NCBI GenBank assembly: GCA_050116035.1
Contig: JASFPJ010000033.1
Span: 1 to 17,306 of the forward strand
Source: SOIA01 sp050116035
GTDB lineage: Bacteria; Acidobacteriota; Aminicenantia; Aminicenantales; Aminicenantaceae
DNA length: 17,306 nucleotides
Direction of reading: 5' to 3'
Of the stretch, positions 1 through 7,633 are shown in pieces (positions within the stretch are counted from its first letter, which is position 1; every line of letters starts with the position of its first letter). Both the position numbers and the translations under genes were made by a program. The notes under the pieces were generated by a model that was given only the letters and a program-made list of their open reading frames with translations, did not search any database and was not told the DNA's origin.

Positions 1-135
1 GAGGCTTCCTGTCATCAAAAAATCTGTCTTTCCCATCCTCCTGTCTCTCAAGCCGGAGAGCGCGTCATCTGCGCGCCCAATAACTTTCTTCTGGAGATTC
101 AGGGCACTGGACTTGTCGACACAGTGATTGGCTAG
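1..135 (+). CDS. NusG domain II-containing protein, C-terminal end (partial)
   Basis: The window opens inside a plus-strand reading frame (frame 1) that runs 44 codons to a TAG at 133-135. The peptide has the layout of the NusG domain II family (small, often membrane-anchored proteins, distinct from the transcription factor NusG): C-x4-C (CHQKIC), then a Gly, then VICAPNNFLLEI, ending GLVDTVIG. In this family the spaced cysteines and the I-C-x-P-N stretch are the hallmark. Its function in bacteria is not established; it is often found near electron-transport or FMN-binding protein genes, which cannot be checked here because the upstream part is cut off. It converges with dnaN. The match rests on a short C-terminal piece, so the family call is probable rather than certain. 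Confidence 0.7.
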   Translation, partial: EASCHQKICLSHPPVSQAGERVICAPNNFLLEIQGTGLVDTVIG

Positions 136-212
136 AGGCTTTCTGACTATAACTCTTTTAGATTCTCTTCCATCTAGTCAGTGTGAAATTCTACTTAGGT
201 AACTCAGAAGAC

Positions 213-404
213 TATTCAGGGATGAATAAAGCGACATTGGAAGATTTAGCCTTTCCGAGTCGACCTCGAGGGAACCTGCCGGAGTCGGGCCCGAGGACTG
301 TTTGAGCACGACATTATTCATCGGGCGACACAGGTACGACTGATGGATATTCGGACGTGAGATTTGAAAAACACGCACAGTTCCGCAGGGCCGAGAATGT
401 TGAC
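213..404 (+). ncRNA. candidate structured RNA of unknown family
   Basis: Complementary segments nest one inside another: 231-238 with 396-404 (outer helix), 288-292 with 388-392 (GGCCC/GGGCC), 295-301 with 377-384 (GGACTGT/ACAGTTCC), 307-310 with 356-359 (CACG/CGTG), and 315-322 with 342-349 (TATTCATC/GATGGATA). A separate hairpin TATTCA-GGGA-TGAATA lies at 213-228. Three of the helices contain a pair that is G-U on the plus strand but A-C on the minus strand, so the plus strand is the better-folding one. The size, about 170-190 nt, is in the range of 6S RNA, but I cannot recognise the 6S, tmRNA, SRP or RNase P signatures. No clear plus-strand promoter or terminator is seen. Confidence 0.3.
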
Positions 405-542
405 GAGGGAATGGCGTGAAAAATCTGACTGGAGCGAGGGCATCTCTGAATGCTATCTAATCGTTTGCCCACACAAAATGGATGAGAATCATCTTTTAAT
501 GCCTCCCTCTTTCTCTTTTCCCGTGGACTTGACCGCTTAGAA

Positions 543-570
543 ATCGTATTTCATACTTACAGCTGTCCAA
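543..570 (-). promoter_or_regulatory. candidate sigma-70 promoter, minus strand
   Basis: Reading the minus strand, TTGGAC (565-570) is followed after 16 bases by TACGAT (543-548). It lies just past the dnaN stop codon and would transcribe toward position 1, antisense to the folded region and to the NusG-II gene. No gene is recognised downstream, so its use is uncertain. Confidence 0.25.
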
Positions 571-625
571 AGTCTTTTTAAATCATTTTCTGGAAAAACA
601 GGAATGTTAAACAGATGATGTGAGC

Positions 626-1726
626 TTACAATTTCATCGGCATGAGGATGTATAAATAATCGACTTTTTCGCTGACTTCTGGCTTCATTAAGACAGAGCT
701 GTTTGAGTCTTTGAACTCAAATTGGATTCTTTCAGATTTCACTGCGGAGAGAAAATCCAGAAGATACTGAGAATTAAAACCGATCTCCAGCCCTTCTCCC
801 TTATATTCTATTCCGACTCTGTCTTGAGCTTCTCCCATTTCAGGGTTAGATGAAAAAAGCCTTATTTCATCCTTTTCAATGAAGAATTTTATTCCTTTCG
901 ACCTTTCAGTGGAAAACAAAGATACTCTCCTCACTGATTCTGTTATTTCTTCCCGGGATACAGTGAATGTGTTCGGATTATCCTTGGGAATCACAGCTTC
1001 AAAATCCGGGAATTTTCCTTCAATGATCCTGGACATCAACGTCCTGTTTTCCACCTTAAAAAAGAGGTTGCTTTCATCTAAATCAAACTCAATCGTCTCA
1101 TCTTCAAATTTTCTCAATTCACTCAACGTCTTTTTCGCCACAATGGCCCTTATCTCATTCTCCACTTTTAATTCTTTCATAGAATTGGCTGTGTAGGCCA
1201 GCCGGTGCCCATCTGTGCTCACTAACTCCATCGATTTATCTTTAATGATCAAAAGCGCTCCGCTGAGATAGTATCTCTGTTCTTGCGTGATGGCAAAATA
1301 GACTCTATCTATCATATCCTGGAATACACCTAAAGGCAGAATAATTTTTTTCTCGAATTTCGCTTCTGGAACCTGAGGATAATCTTCCTTCGGCAAGCAG
1401 AGCACTTTGAATTTGCTCTCTCCCGAAGTAATCTGCATTGTCAAATCGCCGGTTTCTTCGAATGTGACTTTTTTTCCCTCTGGAAGTGACTTTACCACTT
1501 CAAAAATTTTCTTTCCGGATAAAGTAATGGAGCCTTCTTCTTCAATCTTCGCAGGAAAATGAGTCTTTAATCCCACTTCCAAGTCCGTTCCTGTGAGCTC
1601 AATTTCTTTCTCGGTGGCATTCATCAGAATGTTAGCCAGGATGGGCATGGTGTTTCTTTTCTCAACAATTCCCTGGAGAAGCTGGAGTTCACTGGCAATA
1701 TCTTCTTTTTTTATCGAGAATTTCAT
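626..1726 (-). CDS. dnaN: DNA polymerase III beta subunit (sliding clamp)
   Basis: The 366-residue product has the normal length and opening of bacterial beta clamps (MKFSIKKEDIASELQLL, then NTMPILANILM) and ends MPMKL. The protein forms a dimeric ring of six similar domains around DNA that tethers the replicative polymerase and other DNA enzymes. Typical segments are visible in each third: TGTDLEVGL in domain 1, STDGHRLAY in domain 2 and the ending YLYILMPMKL in domain 3. The start is supported by AAGGTGG shortly before the ATG. It lies downstream of dnaA in the same direction, separated by a very A+T-rich gap of 118 bp, which is the common dnaA-dnaN order. recF does not follow; a gene of the opposite strand does. 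Confidence 0.97.
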   Translation of the reverse strand: MKFSIKKEDIASELQLLQGIVEKRNTMPILANILMNATEKEIELTGTDLEVGLKTHFPAKIEEEGSITLSGKKIFEVVKSLPEGKKVTFEETGDLTMQITSGESKFKVLCLPKEDYPQVPEAKFEKKIILPLGVFQDMIDRVYFAITQEQRYYLSGALLIIKDKSMELVSTDGHRLAYTANSMKELKVENEIRAIVAKKTLSELRKFEDETIEFDLDESNLFFKVENRTLMSRIIEGKFPDFEAVIPKDNPNTFTVSREEITESVRRVSLFSTERSKGIKFFIEKDEIRLFSSNPEMGEAQDRVGIEYKGEGLEIGFNSQYLLDFLSAVKSERIQFEFKDSNSSVLMKPEVSEKVDYLYILMPMKL

Positions 1727-1844
1727 TTTTCCACCTTTTTATTAAATGTATTAATATTATTTAAATTAATACAGAATAAGATTAAATAATAAATATAATA
1801 AAAGCAAATAAAAAGTGAAAATACTTTATAATCAACTGATTCTA
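1727..1844. promoter_or_regulatory. A+T-rich dnaA-dnaN intergenic region; possible origin unwinding element and dnaN promoter
   Basis: By hand count only 18 of 118 bases are G or C (15%), far below the surrounding genes. It contains runs of TAA/ATA/TAT triplets. On the minus strand TTGCTT, 17 bases, TAATCT and TTGATT, 17 bases, TTTATT are possible dnaN promoters, and AAGGTGG precedes the dnaN ATG. In bipartite bacterial origins, as in Bacillus subtilis, the unwinding element lies between dnaA and dnaN while more DnaA boxes lie upstream of dnaA; the same arrangement is possible here. I see no clear DnaA box within this gap. Confidence 0.5.
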
Positions 1845-3176
1845 CTACTGAATGGAGCTAATCAAACTGTTCATTTCTCTGTTGAATTCTGGATCTTCGT
1901 TGTGCATTTTTTCTATTTTGCGGATACTGTGGATGACTGTCGTATGGTGTTTTCCACCGAATTTCTTCCCAATTTCAGGAAGAGAAGTTTTCGTCAATGT
2001 TTTTGACAGATACATGGCAATCTGGCGGGGAAAAGCCACCTTCGGTGAATTATTCTTCGATTTGAGTTGAGAGAGATTAATATTGAATTTATGGCAAACT
2101 ATTTTCTGGATTTTCTCAACGGTCACTATGGTCGATGTCGAATCCAGAAGACTTTTGAGTGCCTCTTTGGCCAGGTCTAGATCAATCTTTTCGCCTTTCA
2201 AGGAGGCGTAGGCAATGACTCGACGCAAATAGCCTTCCAGAACCCTGATGTTGGAGTGAACTTTATCGGCAATGAAAAGAGCAACACTTTCTGGAAGCTC
2301 AATGGCCTCAAGTTCAGACTTTTTTCTCAAAATAGCGATCCTCGTCTCAATATCTGGAGGCTTGAGATCTGCGATTAAACCCCATTCGAAGCGAGAGCGG
2401 AACCTCTCTTCAAGATTGGGAATTTCTTTGGGAGGACAGTCACTGGAAATAACAATCTGCTTTTGACTGTCGTACAGGTGATTGAATGTATGGAAGAACT
2501 CTTCTTTTGTCCGTTCTCTTCCGGAGAGATAGTGAATATCGTCCATTAAGAGAACATCGATGCTTCTGTATTTCTGGCGGAAATCGAGTATCTTTCCGTA
2601 CTGTAAATGGTTGATTAGGTCGTTCATGAATTTTTCTGTCGTGATGTAGAGAATTTTCATACGGCGGTGATTTTCCATCGTCAGATGTCCAATGGCGTTC
2701 ATCAAATGTGTTTTTCCAAGACCGGCGCCGCCGTATATGTAAAGAGGGTTGTATGATTTGGCCGGATTCTTGGTGACAGCGGTTGATGCGGCTTGAGCGA
2801 ACTGGTTGCAGGAACCGACGACGAAATTTTGGAACGTGTAATTCGGATTCAAGTTGGGGTTGAGAAGCGGACCGCGTTTCGATTTTCTTTCGTGCGGGGA
2901 ACGACGTTTAAACGACGAAGCCTCATCGTCGAAGATGAATTTCACATCGAATACTTTTCCATGAATTTCTTGAGAGCATCTGTTTATAAGGCCTTGGTAG
3001 TGGAAAGACAGCCAATCTTTAAAATAAGAATTGGGGACTTTGACGTAAAGAGAGTTTTCTTCTTTTCCTATGTAGGATGCAGGCTCAAACCATGTTTCAT
3101 AACTGTTTTTGTCGACCTTTTTTTGGAGGGCCTCCATTATCTGGAGCCAAGGATTAGCTTTTTCTTCAGGTTCCAT
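1845..3176 (-). CDS. dnaA: chromosomal replication initiator protein DnaA
   Basis: The 443-residue product has the four DnaA domains. Domain I (about 1-85) begins with a typical WLQIMEALQKKVDKNSYETWF. A short basic linker (about 86-105) is followed by the AAA+ domain with Walker A GGAGLGKT (149-156) and Walker B LLMDD (209-213). The C-terminal DNA-binding domain carries the DnaA signature GGKHHTTVIHS. DnaA-ATP binds DnaA boxes and opens the origin. No strong Shine-Dalgarno sequence is seen before the ATG at 3176, but the N-terminus fits the family. DnaA boxes lie 15-45 bp upstream, so the gene is probably autoregulated. dnaN follows. Confidence 0.97.
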   Translation of the reverse strand: MEPEEKANPWLQIMEALQKKVDKNSYETWFEPASYIGKEENSLYVKVPNSYFKDWLSFHYQGLINRCSQEIHGKVFDVKFIFDDEASSFKRRSPHERKSKRGPLLNPNLNPNYTFQNFVVGSCNQFAQAASTAVTKNPAKSYNPLYIYGGAGLGKTHLMNAIGHLTMENHRRMKILYITTEKFMNDLINHLQYGKILDFRQKYRSIDVLLMDDIHYLSGRERTKEEFFHTFNHLYDSQKQIVISSDCPPKEIPNLEERFRSRFEWGLIADLKPPDIETRIAILRKKSELEAIELPESVALFIADKVHSNIRVLEGYLRRVIAYASLKGEKIDLDLAKEALKSLLDSTSTIVTVEKIQKIVCHKFNINLSQLKSKNNSPKVAFPRQIAMYLSKTLTKTSLPEIGKKFGGKHHTTVIHSIRKIEKMHNEDPEFNREMNSLISSIQ

Positions 3177-3190
3177 TTGGTTGCGTTAGA

Positions 3191-3221
3191 TTTCCACAGA
3201 TTTATCCACACTTGTGGAAAA
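3191..3221. promoter_or_regulatory. DnaA box cluster upstream of dnaA (candidate oriC / autoregulation)
   Basis: A perfect consensus DnaA box TTATCCACA lies at 3202-3210 (+). It is flanked by TTTCCACAG at 3191-3199 (+, near-consensus) and by TGTGGAAAA at 3213-3221, which is TTTTCCACA on the minus strand. Three boxes in 31 bp directly before the dnaA start are expected for an origin or for dnaA promoter control. Further toward 3320 there is an A/T-rich tract (AATTTTAATTTTTTTTT) but no other clear box. Confidence 0.75.
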
Positions 3222-3320
3222 GACATGCTTCTTTCCTGACTAAGGACGGAAAAGCGAGGGTAGTTTAGCACTGTTGTGGGGGGAATTCAAGAAAATTTTA
3301 ATTTTTTTTTAGACGCCCAA

Positions 3321-6266
3321 TTAGAAGTCGTAACCGATCCAGAAACGCAACTTATATTTGCCTGAAGACTCCATTTTAAAGGGACGGGAGAAATCATCGA
3401 TTGTGATCAACCTCGCGAAATCAAAGTGAAAAGGAAGGCCCAGGAAGTAGAATTGAAAGCCCCATCCATACGCGCCAATGGCTTCGCTTGTTCTCCAACG
3501 GACGGGATTACCAAAATCATCATATTCAATAAAGGCAATTTCGGATGGAAACCCTTTGATTTTTGCTCGGGTGAGGTCGAAGAAAAAGGTTCCGCGAAAC
3601 GGACCCAGCTGGCCGAGGATCGTTGAAGCGGCGTTGATGACCGGGAATCGGAATTCCAGGTTGGCGTGCCATCCCTCATTTCCGACGATTGAATAGAAGC
3701 CCACAGAACGGACCTCATTGTTCCCTCCCCAATAAAAAACATAAGGGTTCCTTCCTCTGCTGGCAAATCCTTTGAAGCGGAGGGCGAAGAGAAAGTCTCC
3801 GCCGAGGTAGAGATATTGACGGAGATCGGCCTGAACGGTCGTGTTCTGGAGGAAGTTACTCGATACAGGGATGGATTGAGAAAGGGAAACCATGAAGGTG
3901 TTGCCGGACATAGGACCGTAGGGATATTTGAACCGTGTGGTTTCTCCGACAAGAGCGAAATCCGCAGTGACAATGTTTCCGTTCCAAAAGCCGCCATAAC
4001 CGCTCGCTAGGTTACTGGAATAGTCCTCCTCGTAGTTAAAATAACCTAAGGAGGCTTGAGCTCGGTAGAATCGGCTGAAAGGATAGTATGCACTAAACTG
4101 AGCTCCAGTTATTCGGCGGGTGGCGACTGAATTTCTGGGAGTGTAGAGGGGATTCTCGTAATAATAAGGATCATAGTACGAAGAGAGGTAATAGAAGAGA
4201 GTGTATTGGAAAAGATTGGCCGCGTACTGGAGCCTTCCTTTTTGATTGATATAGGAGAGCGCGTATGAGCGGAAAGTCTGCACCTGGTAAGCCATAAAAG
4301 TGAATGTATGGTCGCCCAGGATGTCAGAGAGACTGATGGCGGCGCCTCCGTAGATTGAGCCATCTGACGCAATGTAGGTATCGATAGGAGGTCTTCCTGC
4401 AAGATAAAGTTTGCCGAGGCTTTTGTGAGGTTTGATCTCTTCCTTATTGATATCGAGTGACACAATTGGTTCAAACCGTTCGAATTCTTCCTCGGTCAAT
4501 TTCGCATCGAAAGCCACAGTTTTCTCCACTTCCCCTTCGAACTCGCTTTTAAAAATCTGGAGAGCTCCCTTGTTGAATGAGGAAAAGACAATCTCTTTGG
4601 TGGCGTTGGGAAGAGGAACGGGGAAGAAGTTTCCTGTCCTGACGTCTGTGTAGCGCTTCTGCACACCTGTCTCTAGGTTCAAAGAATAAATGTTATAGGC
4701 ATCCCTCATGTCCCCTGAAAAATAGATTTCCTCAGAATCAGGAGAAAAATTTGGAGTAACTGTATTGCCTTTGCCGAAAGTCAGCTGAGTTTTTTCCTTT
4801 AGATTGTCGAGCGGAGAAAGAAAGAGTTTATCATAAGAATCCAGGCGGATCGTGTAGGCGACTTTTGTCCCATCCGGCGAAATGGATGGCGCTTTCTCAT
4901 ATAGATCATCTTCGGTCAGATTCAGGAAAGCCTCGGTCTCCAGATCGACTTTGTAGATATCGTGGATTCCATTATCGAAAGCAACGAAGAGGAGCGCATC
5001 GCTCTCAGGATAAAAACAAGGAGAAGAGGGCCTGTCGTAGGGAATGCGGATTTCATTTACGGTCTTTCCAGCCAAGGGATCGACAATATAAAGAGCGTAC
5101 TTTTCTCCAGAGCGTCCAAAAAAAGCAACCTTGTCCCCGTCAGGAGACCAAGAAATATCCACCCCTTGAGAAGGATCAATGTCGAAACGGATGTATTCAT
5201 ACTTGATCGTATACCCCTTGGTTATATTCTTAATGACCGAGCCATCTTTGGTGGAAATAAGGATGATGTCAAGATCGCCGGACTTATAATTCGCAGTGAG
5301 AACAGCGACGATATCTCCTGATGGGGAGACGGCATGCGAAAGGGCGAAGTAATACGGATTCAGTGGAAATTCAGGGCCCAGAGGGATACTGTAATCTTCG
5401 GGATTTTCCCTGTGGAGAAAATCCTTAAACTCCGCCCGGAGATATTTCTTGAACTCATGGTTGAATTGCTTGTTCGTCATTTTGAATGTTTTTCTGATTG
5501 GATTCCGCCTTCCGATGAGAGGGGAGCTTTTAAGAGAATGCCAGAATTCCCTTATGCTGTCTTTCCCGAATTTTTGCTCCATGAACTCGAACATGGCGTG
5601 ACCGAAATCGTAATCAGGGACTCTGGGGAGCGGGTATCGCGCGAAAAGATTGCCAGAATCAGAAAGCTCGGGTATCCGGTCATTGAGGGTTGCATCCCGG
5701 ACAATCAAGAGGGACCAGGGATCCCAAGAATGAGTATTGTACTCACACCAGCCTTCCATGACCCAACCAGGAGGGTAGCTAAGGGCGTAATTTGCCCCGC
5801 CAGGGCTTCCAAACAGAATATCAAATTGGAAAATATGAGAAAGTTCATGTTCGATGAGAGTTTGAATTTGATCAAGAGTCATATCTCCATAGATAATCAC
5901 CCTGTAGAGGATCGGCTCTGAAACACCCAGGATGCCTTCTGAAGCGGGCAGGAGATTTGTCTGCTCAAAGTCAGTGTAGGTCTTGTAGTAAATGATGGGC
6001 ACTTCTGCAGAGAGAGAATGTTTGACCTCCTGACTGATCTTCACGTAAGCACTCTCAGCCATTTCAACAATGTATTTTAAGATTTTTGGATTGTCGACGT
6101 AGTGGAAAACCTTGAAATGTTCAGTTCTGTAGATGTTCCAGTCGAACTTGGAGTACTGGACTTTATTCTTTCCGTAGTAGGGAATGTAATAAAATTGGGC
6201 GAAGGCTTGTGTAACACACAGGAATAATAATATCGGAACAAAGAAACGGCGTATGTAATCTTTCAT
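3321..6266 (-). CDS. secreted metallopeptidase-like / TolB-type propeller / outer-membrane beta-barrel protein
   Basis: This 981-residue protein has a signal peptide (RRFFVPILLFLCVTQAFA, cut near residue 23) and three parts. The first (about 24-290) has a gluzincin pattern: HELSH at 140-144 and a downstream Glu in GWVMEGWCEY (E171), giving HExxH plus E as in peptidase MA/M1-type enzymes. The second (about 305-580) has PD40/TolB-like propeller repeats, such as SWSPDGDKVAF, SISPDGTKVAY and NFSPDSEEIYFSG. The third (about 620-981) is rich in aromatic, alternating strands and ends RFWIGYDF, with the terminal Phe of BAM-dependent barrels; it resembles BamA/TamA-type barrels. It probably sits in the outer membrane with the other parts in the periplasm or outside. 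The ATG follows GGGAG by 9 bases and lies 15 bp after the preceding lipoprotein gene. Substrate and role are unknown. Confidence 0.85.
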   Translation of the reverse strand: MKDYIRRFFVPILLFLCVTQAFAQFYYIPYYGKNKVQYSKFDWNIYRTEHFKVFHYVDNPKILKYIVEMAESAYVKISQEVKHSLSAEVPIIYYKTYTDFEQTNLLPASEGILGVSEPILYRVIIYGDMTLDQIQTLIEHELSHIFQFDILFGSPGGANYALSYPPGWVMEGWCEYNTHSWDPWSLLIVRDATLNDRIPELSDSGNLFARYPLPRVPDYDFGHAMFEFMEQKFGKDSIREFWHSLKSSPLIGRRNPIRKTFKMTNKQFNHEFKKYLRAEFKDFLHRENPEDYSIPLGPEFPLNPYYFALSHAVSPSGDIVAVLTANYKSGDLDIILISTKDGSVIKNITKGYTIKYEYIRFDIDPSQGVDISWSPDGDKVAFFGRSGEKYALYIVDPLAGKTVNEIRIPYDRPSSPCFYPESDALLFVAFDNGIHDIYKVDLETEAFLNLTEDDLYEKAPSISPDGTKVAYTIRLDSYDKLFLSPLDNLKEKTQLTFGKGNTVTPNFSPDSEEIYFSGDMRDAYNIYSLNLETGVQKRYTDVRTGNFFPVPLPNATKEIVFSSFNKGALQIFKSEFEGEVEKTVAFDAKLTEEEFERFEPIVSLDINKEEIKPHKSLGKLYLAGRPPIDTYIASDGSIYGGAAISLSDILGDHTFTFMAYQVQTFRSYALSYINQKGRLQYAANLFQYTLFYYLSSYYDPYYYENPLYTPRNSVATRRITGAQFSAYYPFSRFYRAQASLGYFNYEEDYSSNLASGYGGFWNGNIVTADFALVGETTRFKYPYGPMSGNTFMVSLSQSIPVSSNFLQNTTVQADLRQYLYLGGDFLFALRFKGFASRGRNPYVFYWGGNNEVRSVGFYSIVGNEGWHANLEFRFPVINAASTILGQLGPFRGTFFFDLTRAKIKGFPSEIAFIEYDDFGNPVRWRTSEAIGAYGWGFQFYFLGLPFHFDFARLITIDDFSRPFKMESSGKYKLRFWIGYDF

Positions 6267-6281
6267 GGTTGTTCTCCCTTG

Positions 6282-6935
6282 TTAATCTTTGATAAGGTAT
6301 CTTTGCTGTATTTTGACTGTGCCCAGGACTGTGCTGAAAAACTTCGATTTCACTGTGTTTGCCAAATCAAAGAATGCAAAAGCGGCAGTCTGGTTTGGAT
6401 TCTTATAGCCCTGGGTTTCTTTGAGAGATCTTGTGTAAAGAATTTCTCCTGTTTGGGCATCGATCAGGTAAAAGTCAAAAGTCAGAGTATAAAACCTTCT
6501 CTCTTCAATGGCTTTATCCCGTTGGAACGAGTCATCGGCCTTCTTTTTAGTTTGTACGACAGCCTTCCGGACTTCCTCTAAGTAATCAACTGTTCCAGTG
6601 AAAAGAACAGTCTCTTGTGAATCAGGCTGTATGTTTTTCCAAAAGGCTTTTTCTTTAAAAATCTCTTCATCGGACAAAGAAACTCTTCTGGACAAGACTT
6701 CTGCCTCAAAATTTTGTTTCATCTGAGTTTCGAAATAATTGACCAGTTCTTGATTTAAATCGAAATCCTCTCTTTCTTTTTTTATGAAGAAATCGGTGAC
6801 AATGATTTTATCGAACTGATTAATATCGAAGACAGGCTTTCCAGGGACTTCAACATTCACTTTGAAATAGTTAACAGAAGAACAGGAGGCAAAAAAGAGG
6901 AGGAGGAGGATGAATATGGTTTTATTTTTTTTCAT
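6282..6935 (-). CDS. uncharacterised lipoprotein
   Basis: With the start at 6935 the product is 217 residues and begins with a classic lipoprotein signal, MKKNKTIFILLLLFFASC, Cys18 being the lipidation site. The frame is open further upstream and another ATG at 6956 is possible, but MKKNK fits a signal peptide best. This start overlaps the end of the TPR lipoprotein gene by 14 bp, suggesting translational coupling. The mature part has a beta-rich opening (DKIIVTDFF), an enclosed variable region and a later segment FDFYLIDAQTGEILYTRSL. This gives a loose CsgG-like or periplasmic alpha/beta impression, but I recognise no family. Its place directly before the barrel protein gene suggests a shared envelope job. 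Confidence 0.75.
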   Translation of the reverse strand: MKKNKTIFILLLLFFASCSSVNYFKVNVEVPGKPVFDINQFDKIIVTDFFIKKEREDFDLNQELVNYFETQMKQNFEAEVLSRRVSLSDEEIFKEKAFWKNIQPDSQETVLFTGTVDYLEEVRKAVVQTKKKADDSFQRDKAIEERRFYTLTFDFYLIDAQTGEILYTRSLKETQGYKNPNQTAAFAFFDLANTVKSKFFSTVLGTVKIQQRYLIKD

Positions 6936-7293
6936 TTTTCTTTTTTGTGTTGTCATCTTCTCGCGCTTCCAAGTTTTTCTTGAAGTTCTCAAAATTGGCT
7001 TTAATGTGACTGTTATTCGGAGAAAGCTTCAAAGCCGCTTCATATTCCTTTTCGGCTTCATCCCAGTCCCCCTTAAGCTCATAGGCAACAGCCAGGTTGT
7101 TATGGGCGGCGGCAGAATCAGGATTGGATTGGACTTCCTTTTTCCAGCGGAAGATCGCTTCGTCCCACAGGCCCCTTTGCGCGGCGGTAATCCCAAATTG
7201 GATCTGGTTAGACTGAAGGGTAGAGCGGCAACTGGAAAAGACAAGCGGAAGAAAGAGAAATGCGAGAAGATAATATGTAAATTTTTTATGCAT
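6922..7293 (-). CDS. small TPR-repeat lipoprotein
   Basis: The product (123 residues from the ATG at 7293) starts MHKKFTYYLLAFLFLPLVFSSC, a lipoprotein signal with Cys22. Two TPR motifs follow at about 29-60 (AAQRGLWDEAIFRWKKEVQSNPD) and 61-95 (AHNNLAVAYELKGDWDEAEKEY), then a charged Lys/Glu/Asn-rich tail. TPRs are protein-binding repeats, so this is probably a small periplasm-facing scaffold. A second ATG at 7308 would add five residues, but AAGG precedes 7293 and a promoter at 7314-7342 would start transcription almost on 7308, so 7293 is favoured. It is the first gene of the unit TPR lipoprotein, lipoprotein, barrel protein. Confidence 0.8.
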   Translation of the reverse strand: MHKKFTYYLLAFLFLPLVFSSCRSTLQSNQIQFGITAAQRGLWDEAIFRWKKEVQSNPDSAAAHNNLAVAYELKGDWDEAEKEYEAALKLSPNNSHIKANFENFKKNLEAREDDNTKKKNEKK

Positions 7294-7313
7294 CTTCGGT
7301 GCCTTCATATTTT

Positions 7314-7342
7314 AAGTTACTGCTTTTTTAGCTATTCGTCAA
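7314..7342 (-). promoter_or_regulatory. candidate promoter of the envelope operon
   Basis: On the minus strand TTGACG (7337-7342) is followed after 17 bases by TAACTT (7314-7319). The -35 box is good and the -10 is weak. Transcription would start near 7307, leaving a leader of about 14 bases before the ATG at 7293. Confidence 0.4.
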
Positions 7343-7440
7343 GAAAACATAGAGAACATGCAATTTTCATACCAAATTAAATAGCCTGAGAATAAAAAGA
7401 AAAGAAGTCCATACCGTCATATAAAGGGGACACCTGTCTT

Positions 7441-7472
7441 GCAAAAAGAATAAATGGAGGCAGGGCTCCATT
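7441..7472 (-). terminator. rho-independent terminator, probably of the waaF-gmhB-rel unit
   Basis: On the minus strand AATGGAG (7466-7472) pairs perfectly with CTCCATT (7453-7459) around a 6-base loop, and a T-rich tract TATTCTTTTT follows. The only minus-strand gene upstream is rel, which ends at 7832, so the rel transcript would run about 360 bases past its stop, through rpmB in antisense, before ending here and before the next minus-strand promoter at 7342. Confidence 0.55.
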
Positions 7473-7580
7473 CTCCATCCTTTTTACGTTGGATGATTAT
7501 TTTGCCAATATTCCTGTCTGCCAAGAGGGATAGATTGAGGGGAGACATGCTCACATGTGATTTCCATGGCGACAAATCGT

Positions 7581-7609
7581 TTGGATTTTTCTTCGGAATA
7601 TGGTATAAA
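7581..7609 (+). promoter_or_regulatory. promoter of rpmB
   Basis: TTGGAT (7581-7586), a 17-base spacer and TATAAA (7604-7609), with TG just before the -10 box. Transcription would begin near 7616, giving an untranslated leader of about 18 bases before the rpmB ATG. The rest of the gene-free stretch 7309-7633 holds only the minus-strand promoter and terminator listed here. Confidence 0.65.
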
Positions 7610-7633
7610 AAGTCTTTTCATAAGAGTAATAAA

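Larger units (their letters stand above)
136..625. other. gene-free stretch between converging NusG-II and dnaN genes
   Basis: These 490 bases hold no convincing protein gene. A 66-codon minus-strand frame at 178-378 has no ribosome binding site and no recognisable family. What is visible is a series of nested complementary segments on the plus strand (213-404, listed separately), a 7-bp inverted repeat CTGACTA/TAGTCAG at 143-149 and 175-181, and a promoter-like pair on the minus strand at 543-570. recF, which often follows dnaN, is absent. Confidence 0.6.

Noticed and set aside
178..378. 66-codon open frame on the minus strand
   Set aside because: No ribosome binding site, no recognisable family, and it overlaps the folded RNA candidate; probably a chance frame.
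213..404. Identification of the folded region as 6S RNA, tmRNA, SRP RNA or RNase P RNA
   Set aside because: Size is compatible with 6S, but I could not find the characteristic conserved segments of any of these families.
3407..3997. 196-codon frame on the minus strand within the barrel gene
   Set aside because: It is an alternative frame of the large protein gene with a Ser/Pro-rich, non-protein-like composition.
5334..5921. 195-codon frame on the plus strand
   Set aside because: It is the antisense shadow of the metallopeptidase/propeller coding region; no start signals and no family.
7424..7440. GGGGACACCTGTC resembling ends of some repeat elements
   Set aside because: Only a short similarity, with no second arm found nearby; too weak to call a third element.
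7454..7633. Longer rpmB start (60 extra residues)
   Set aside because: L28 proteins start at MPKVC; the promoter at 7581-7609 lies inside the extension.
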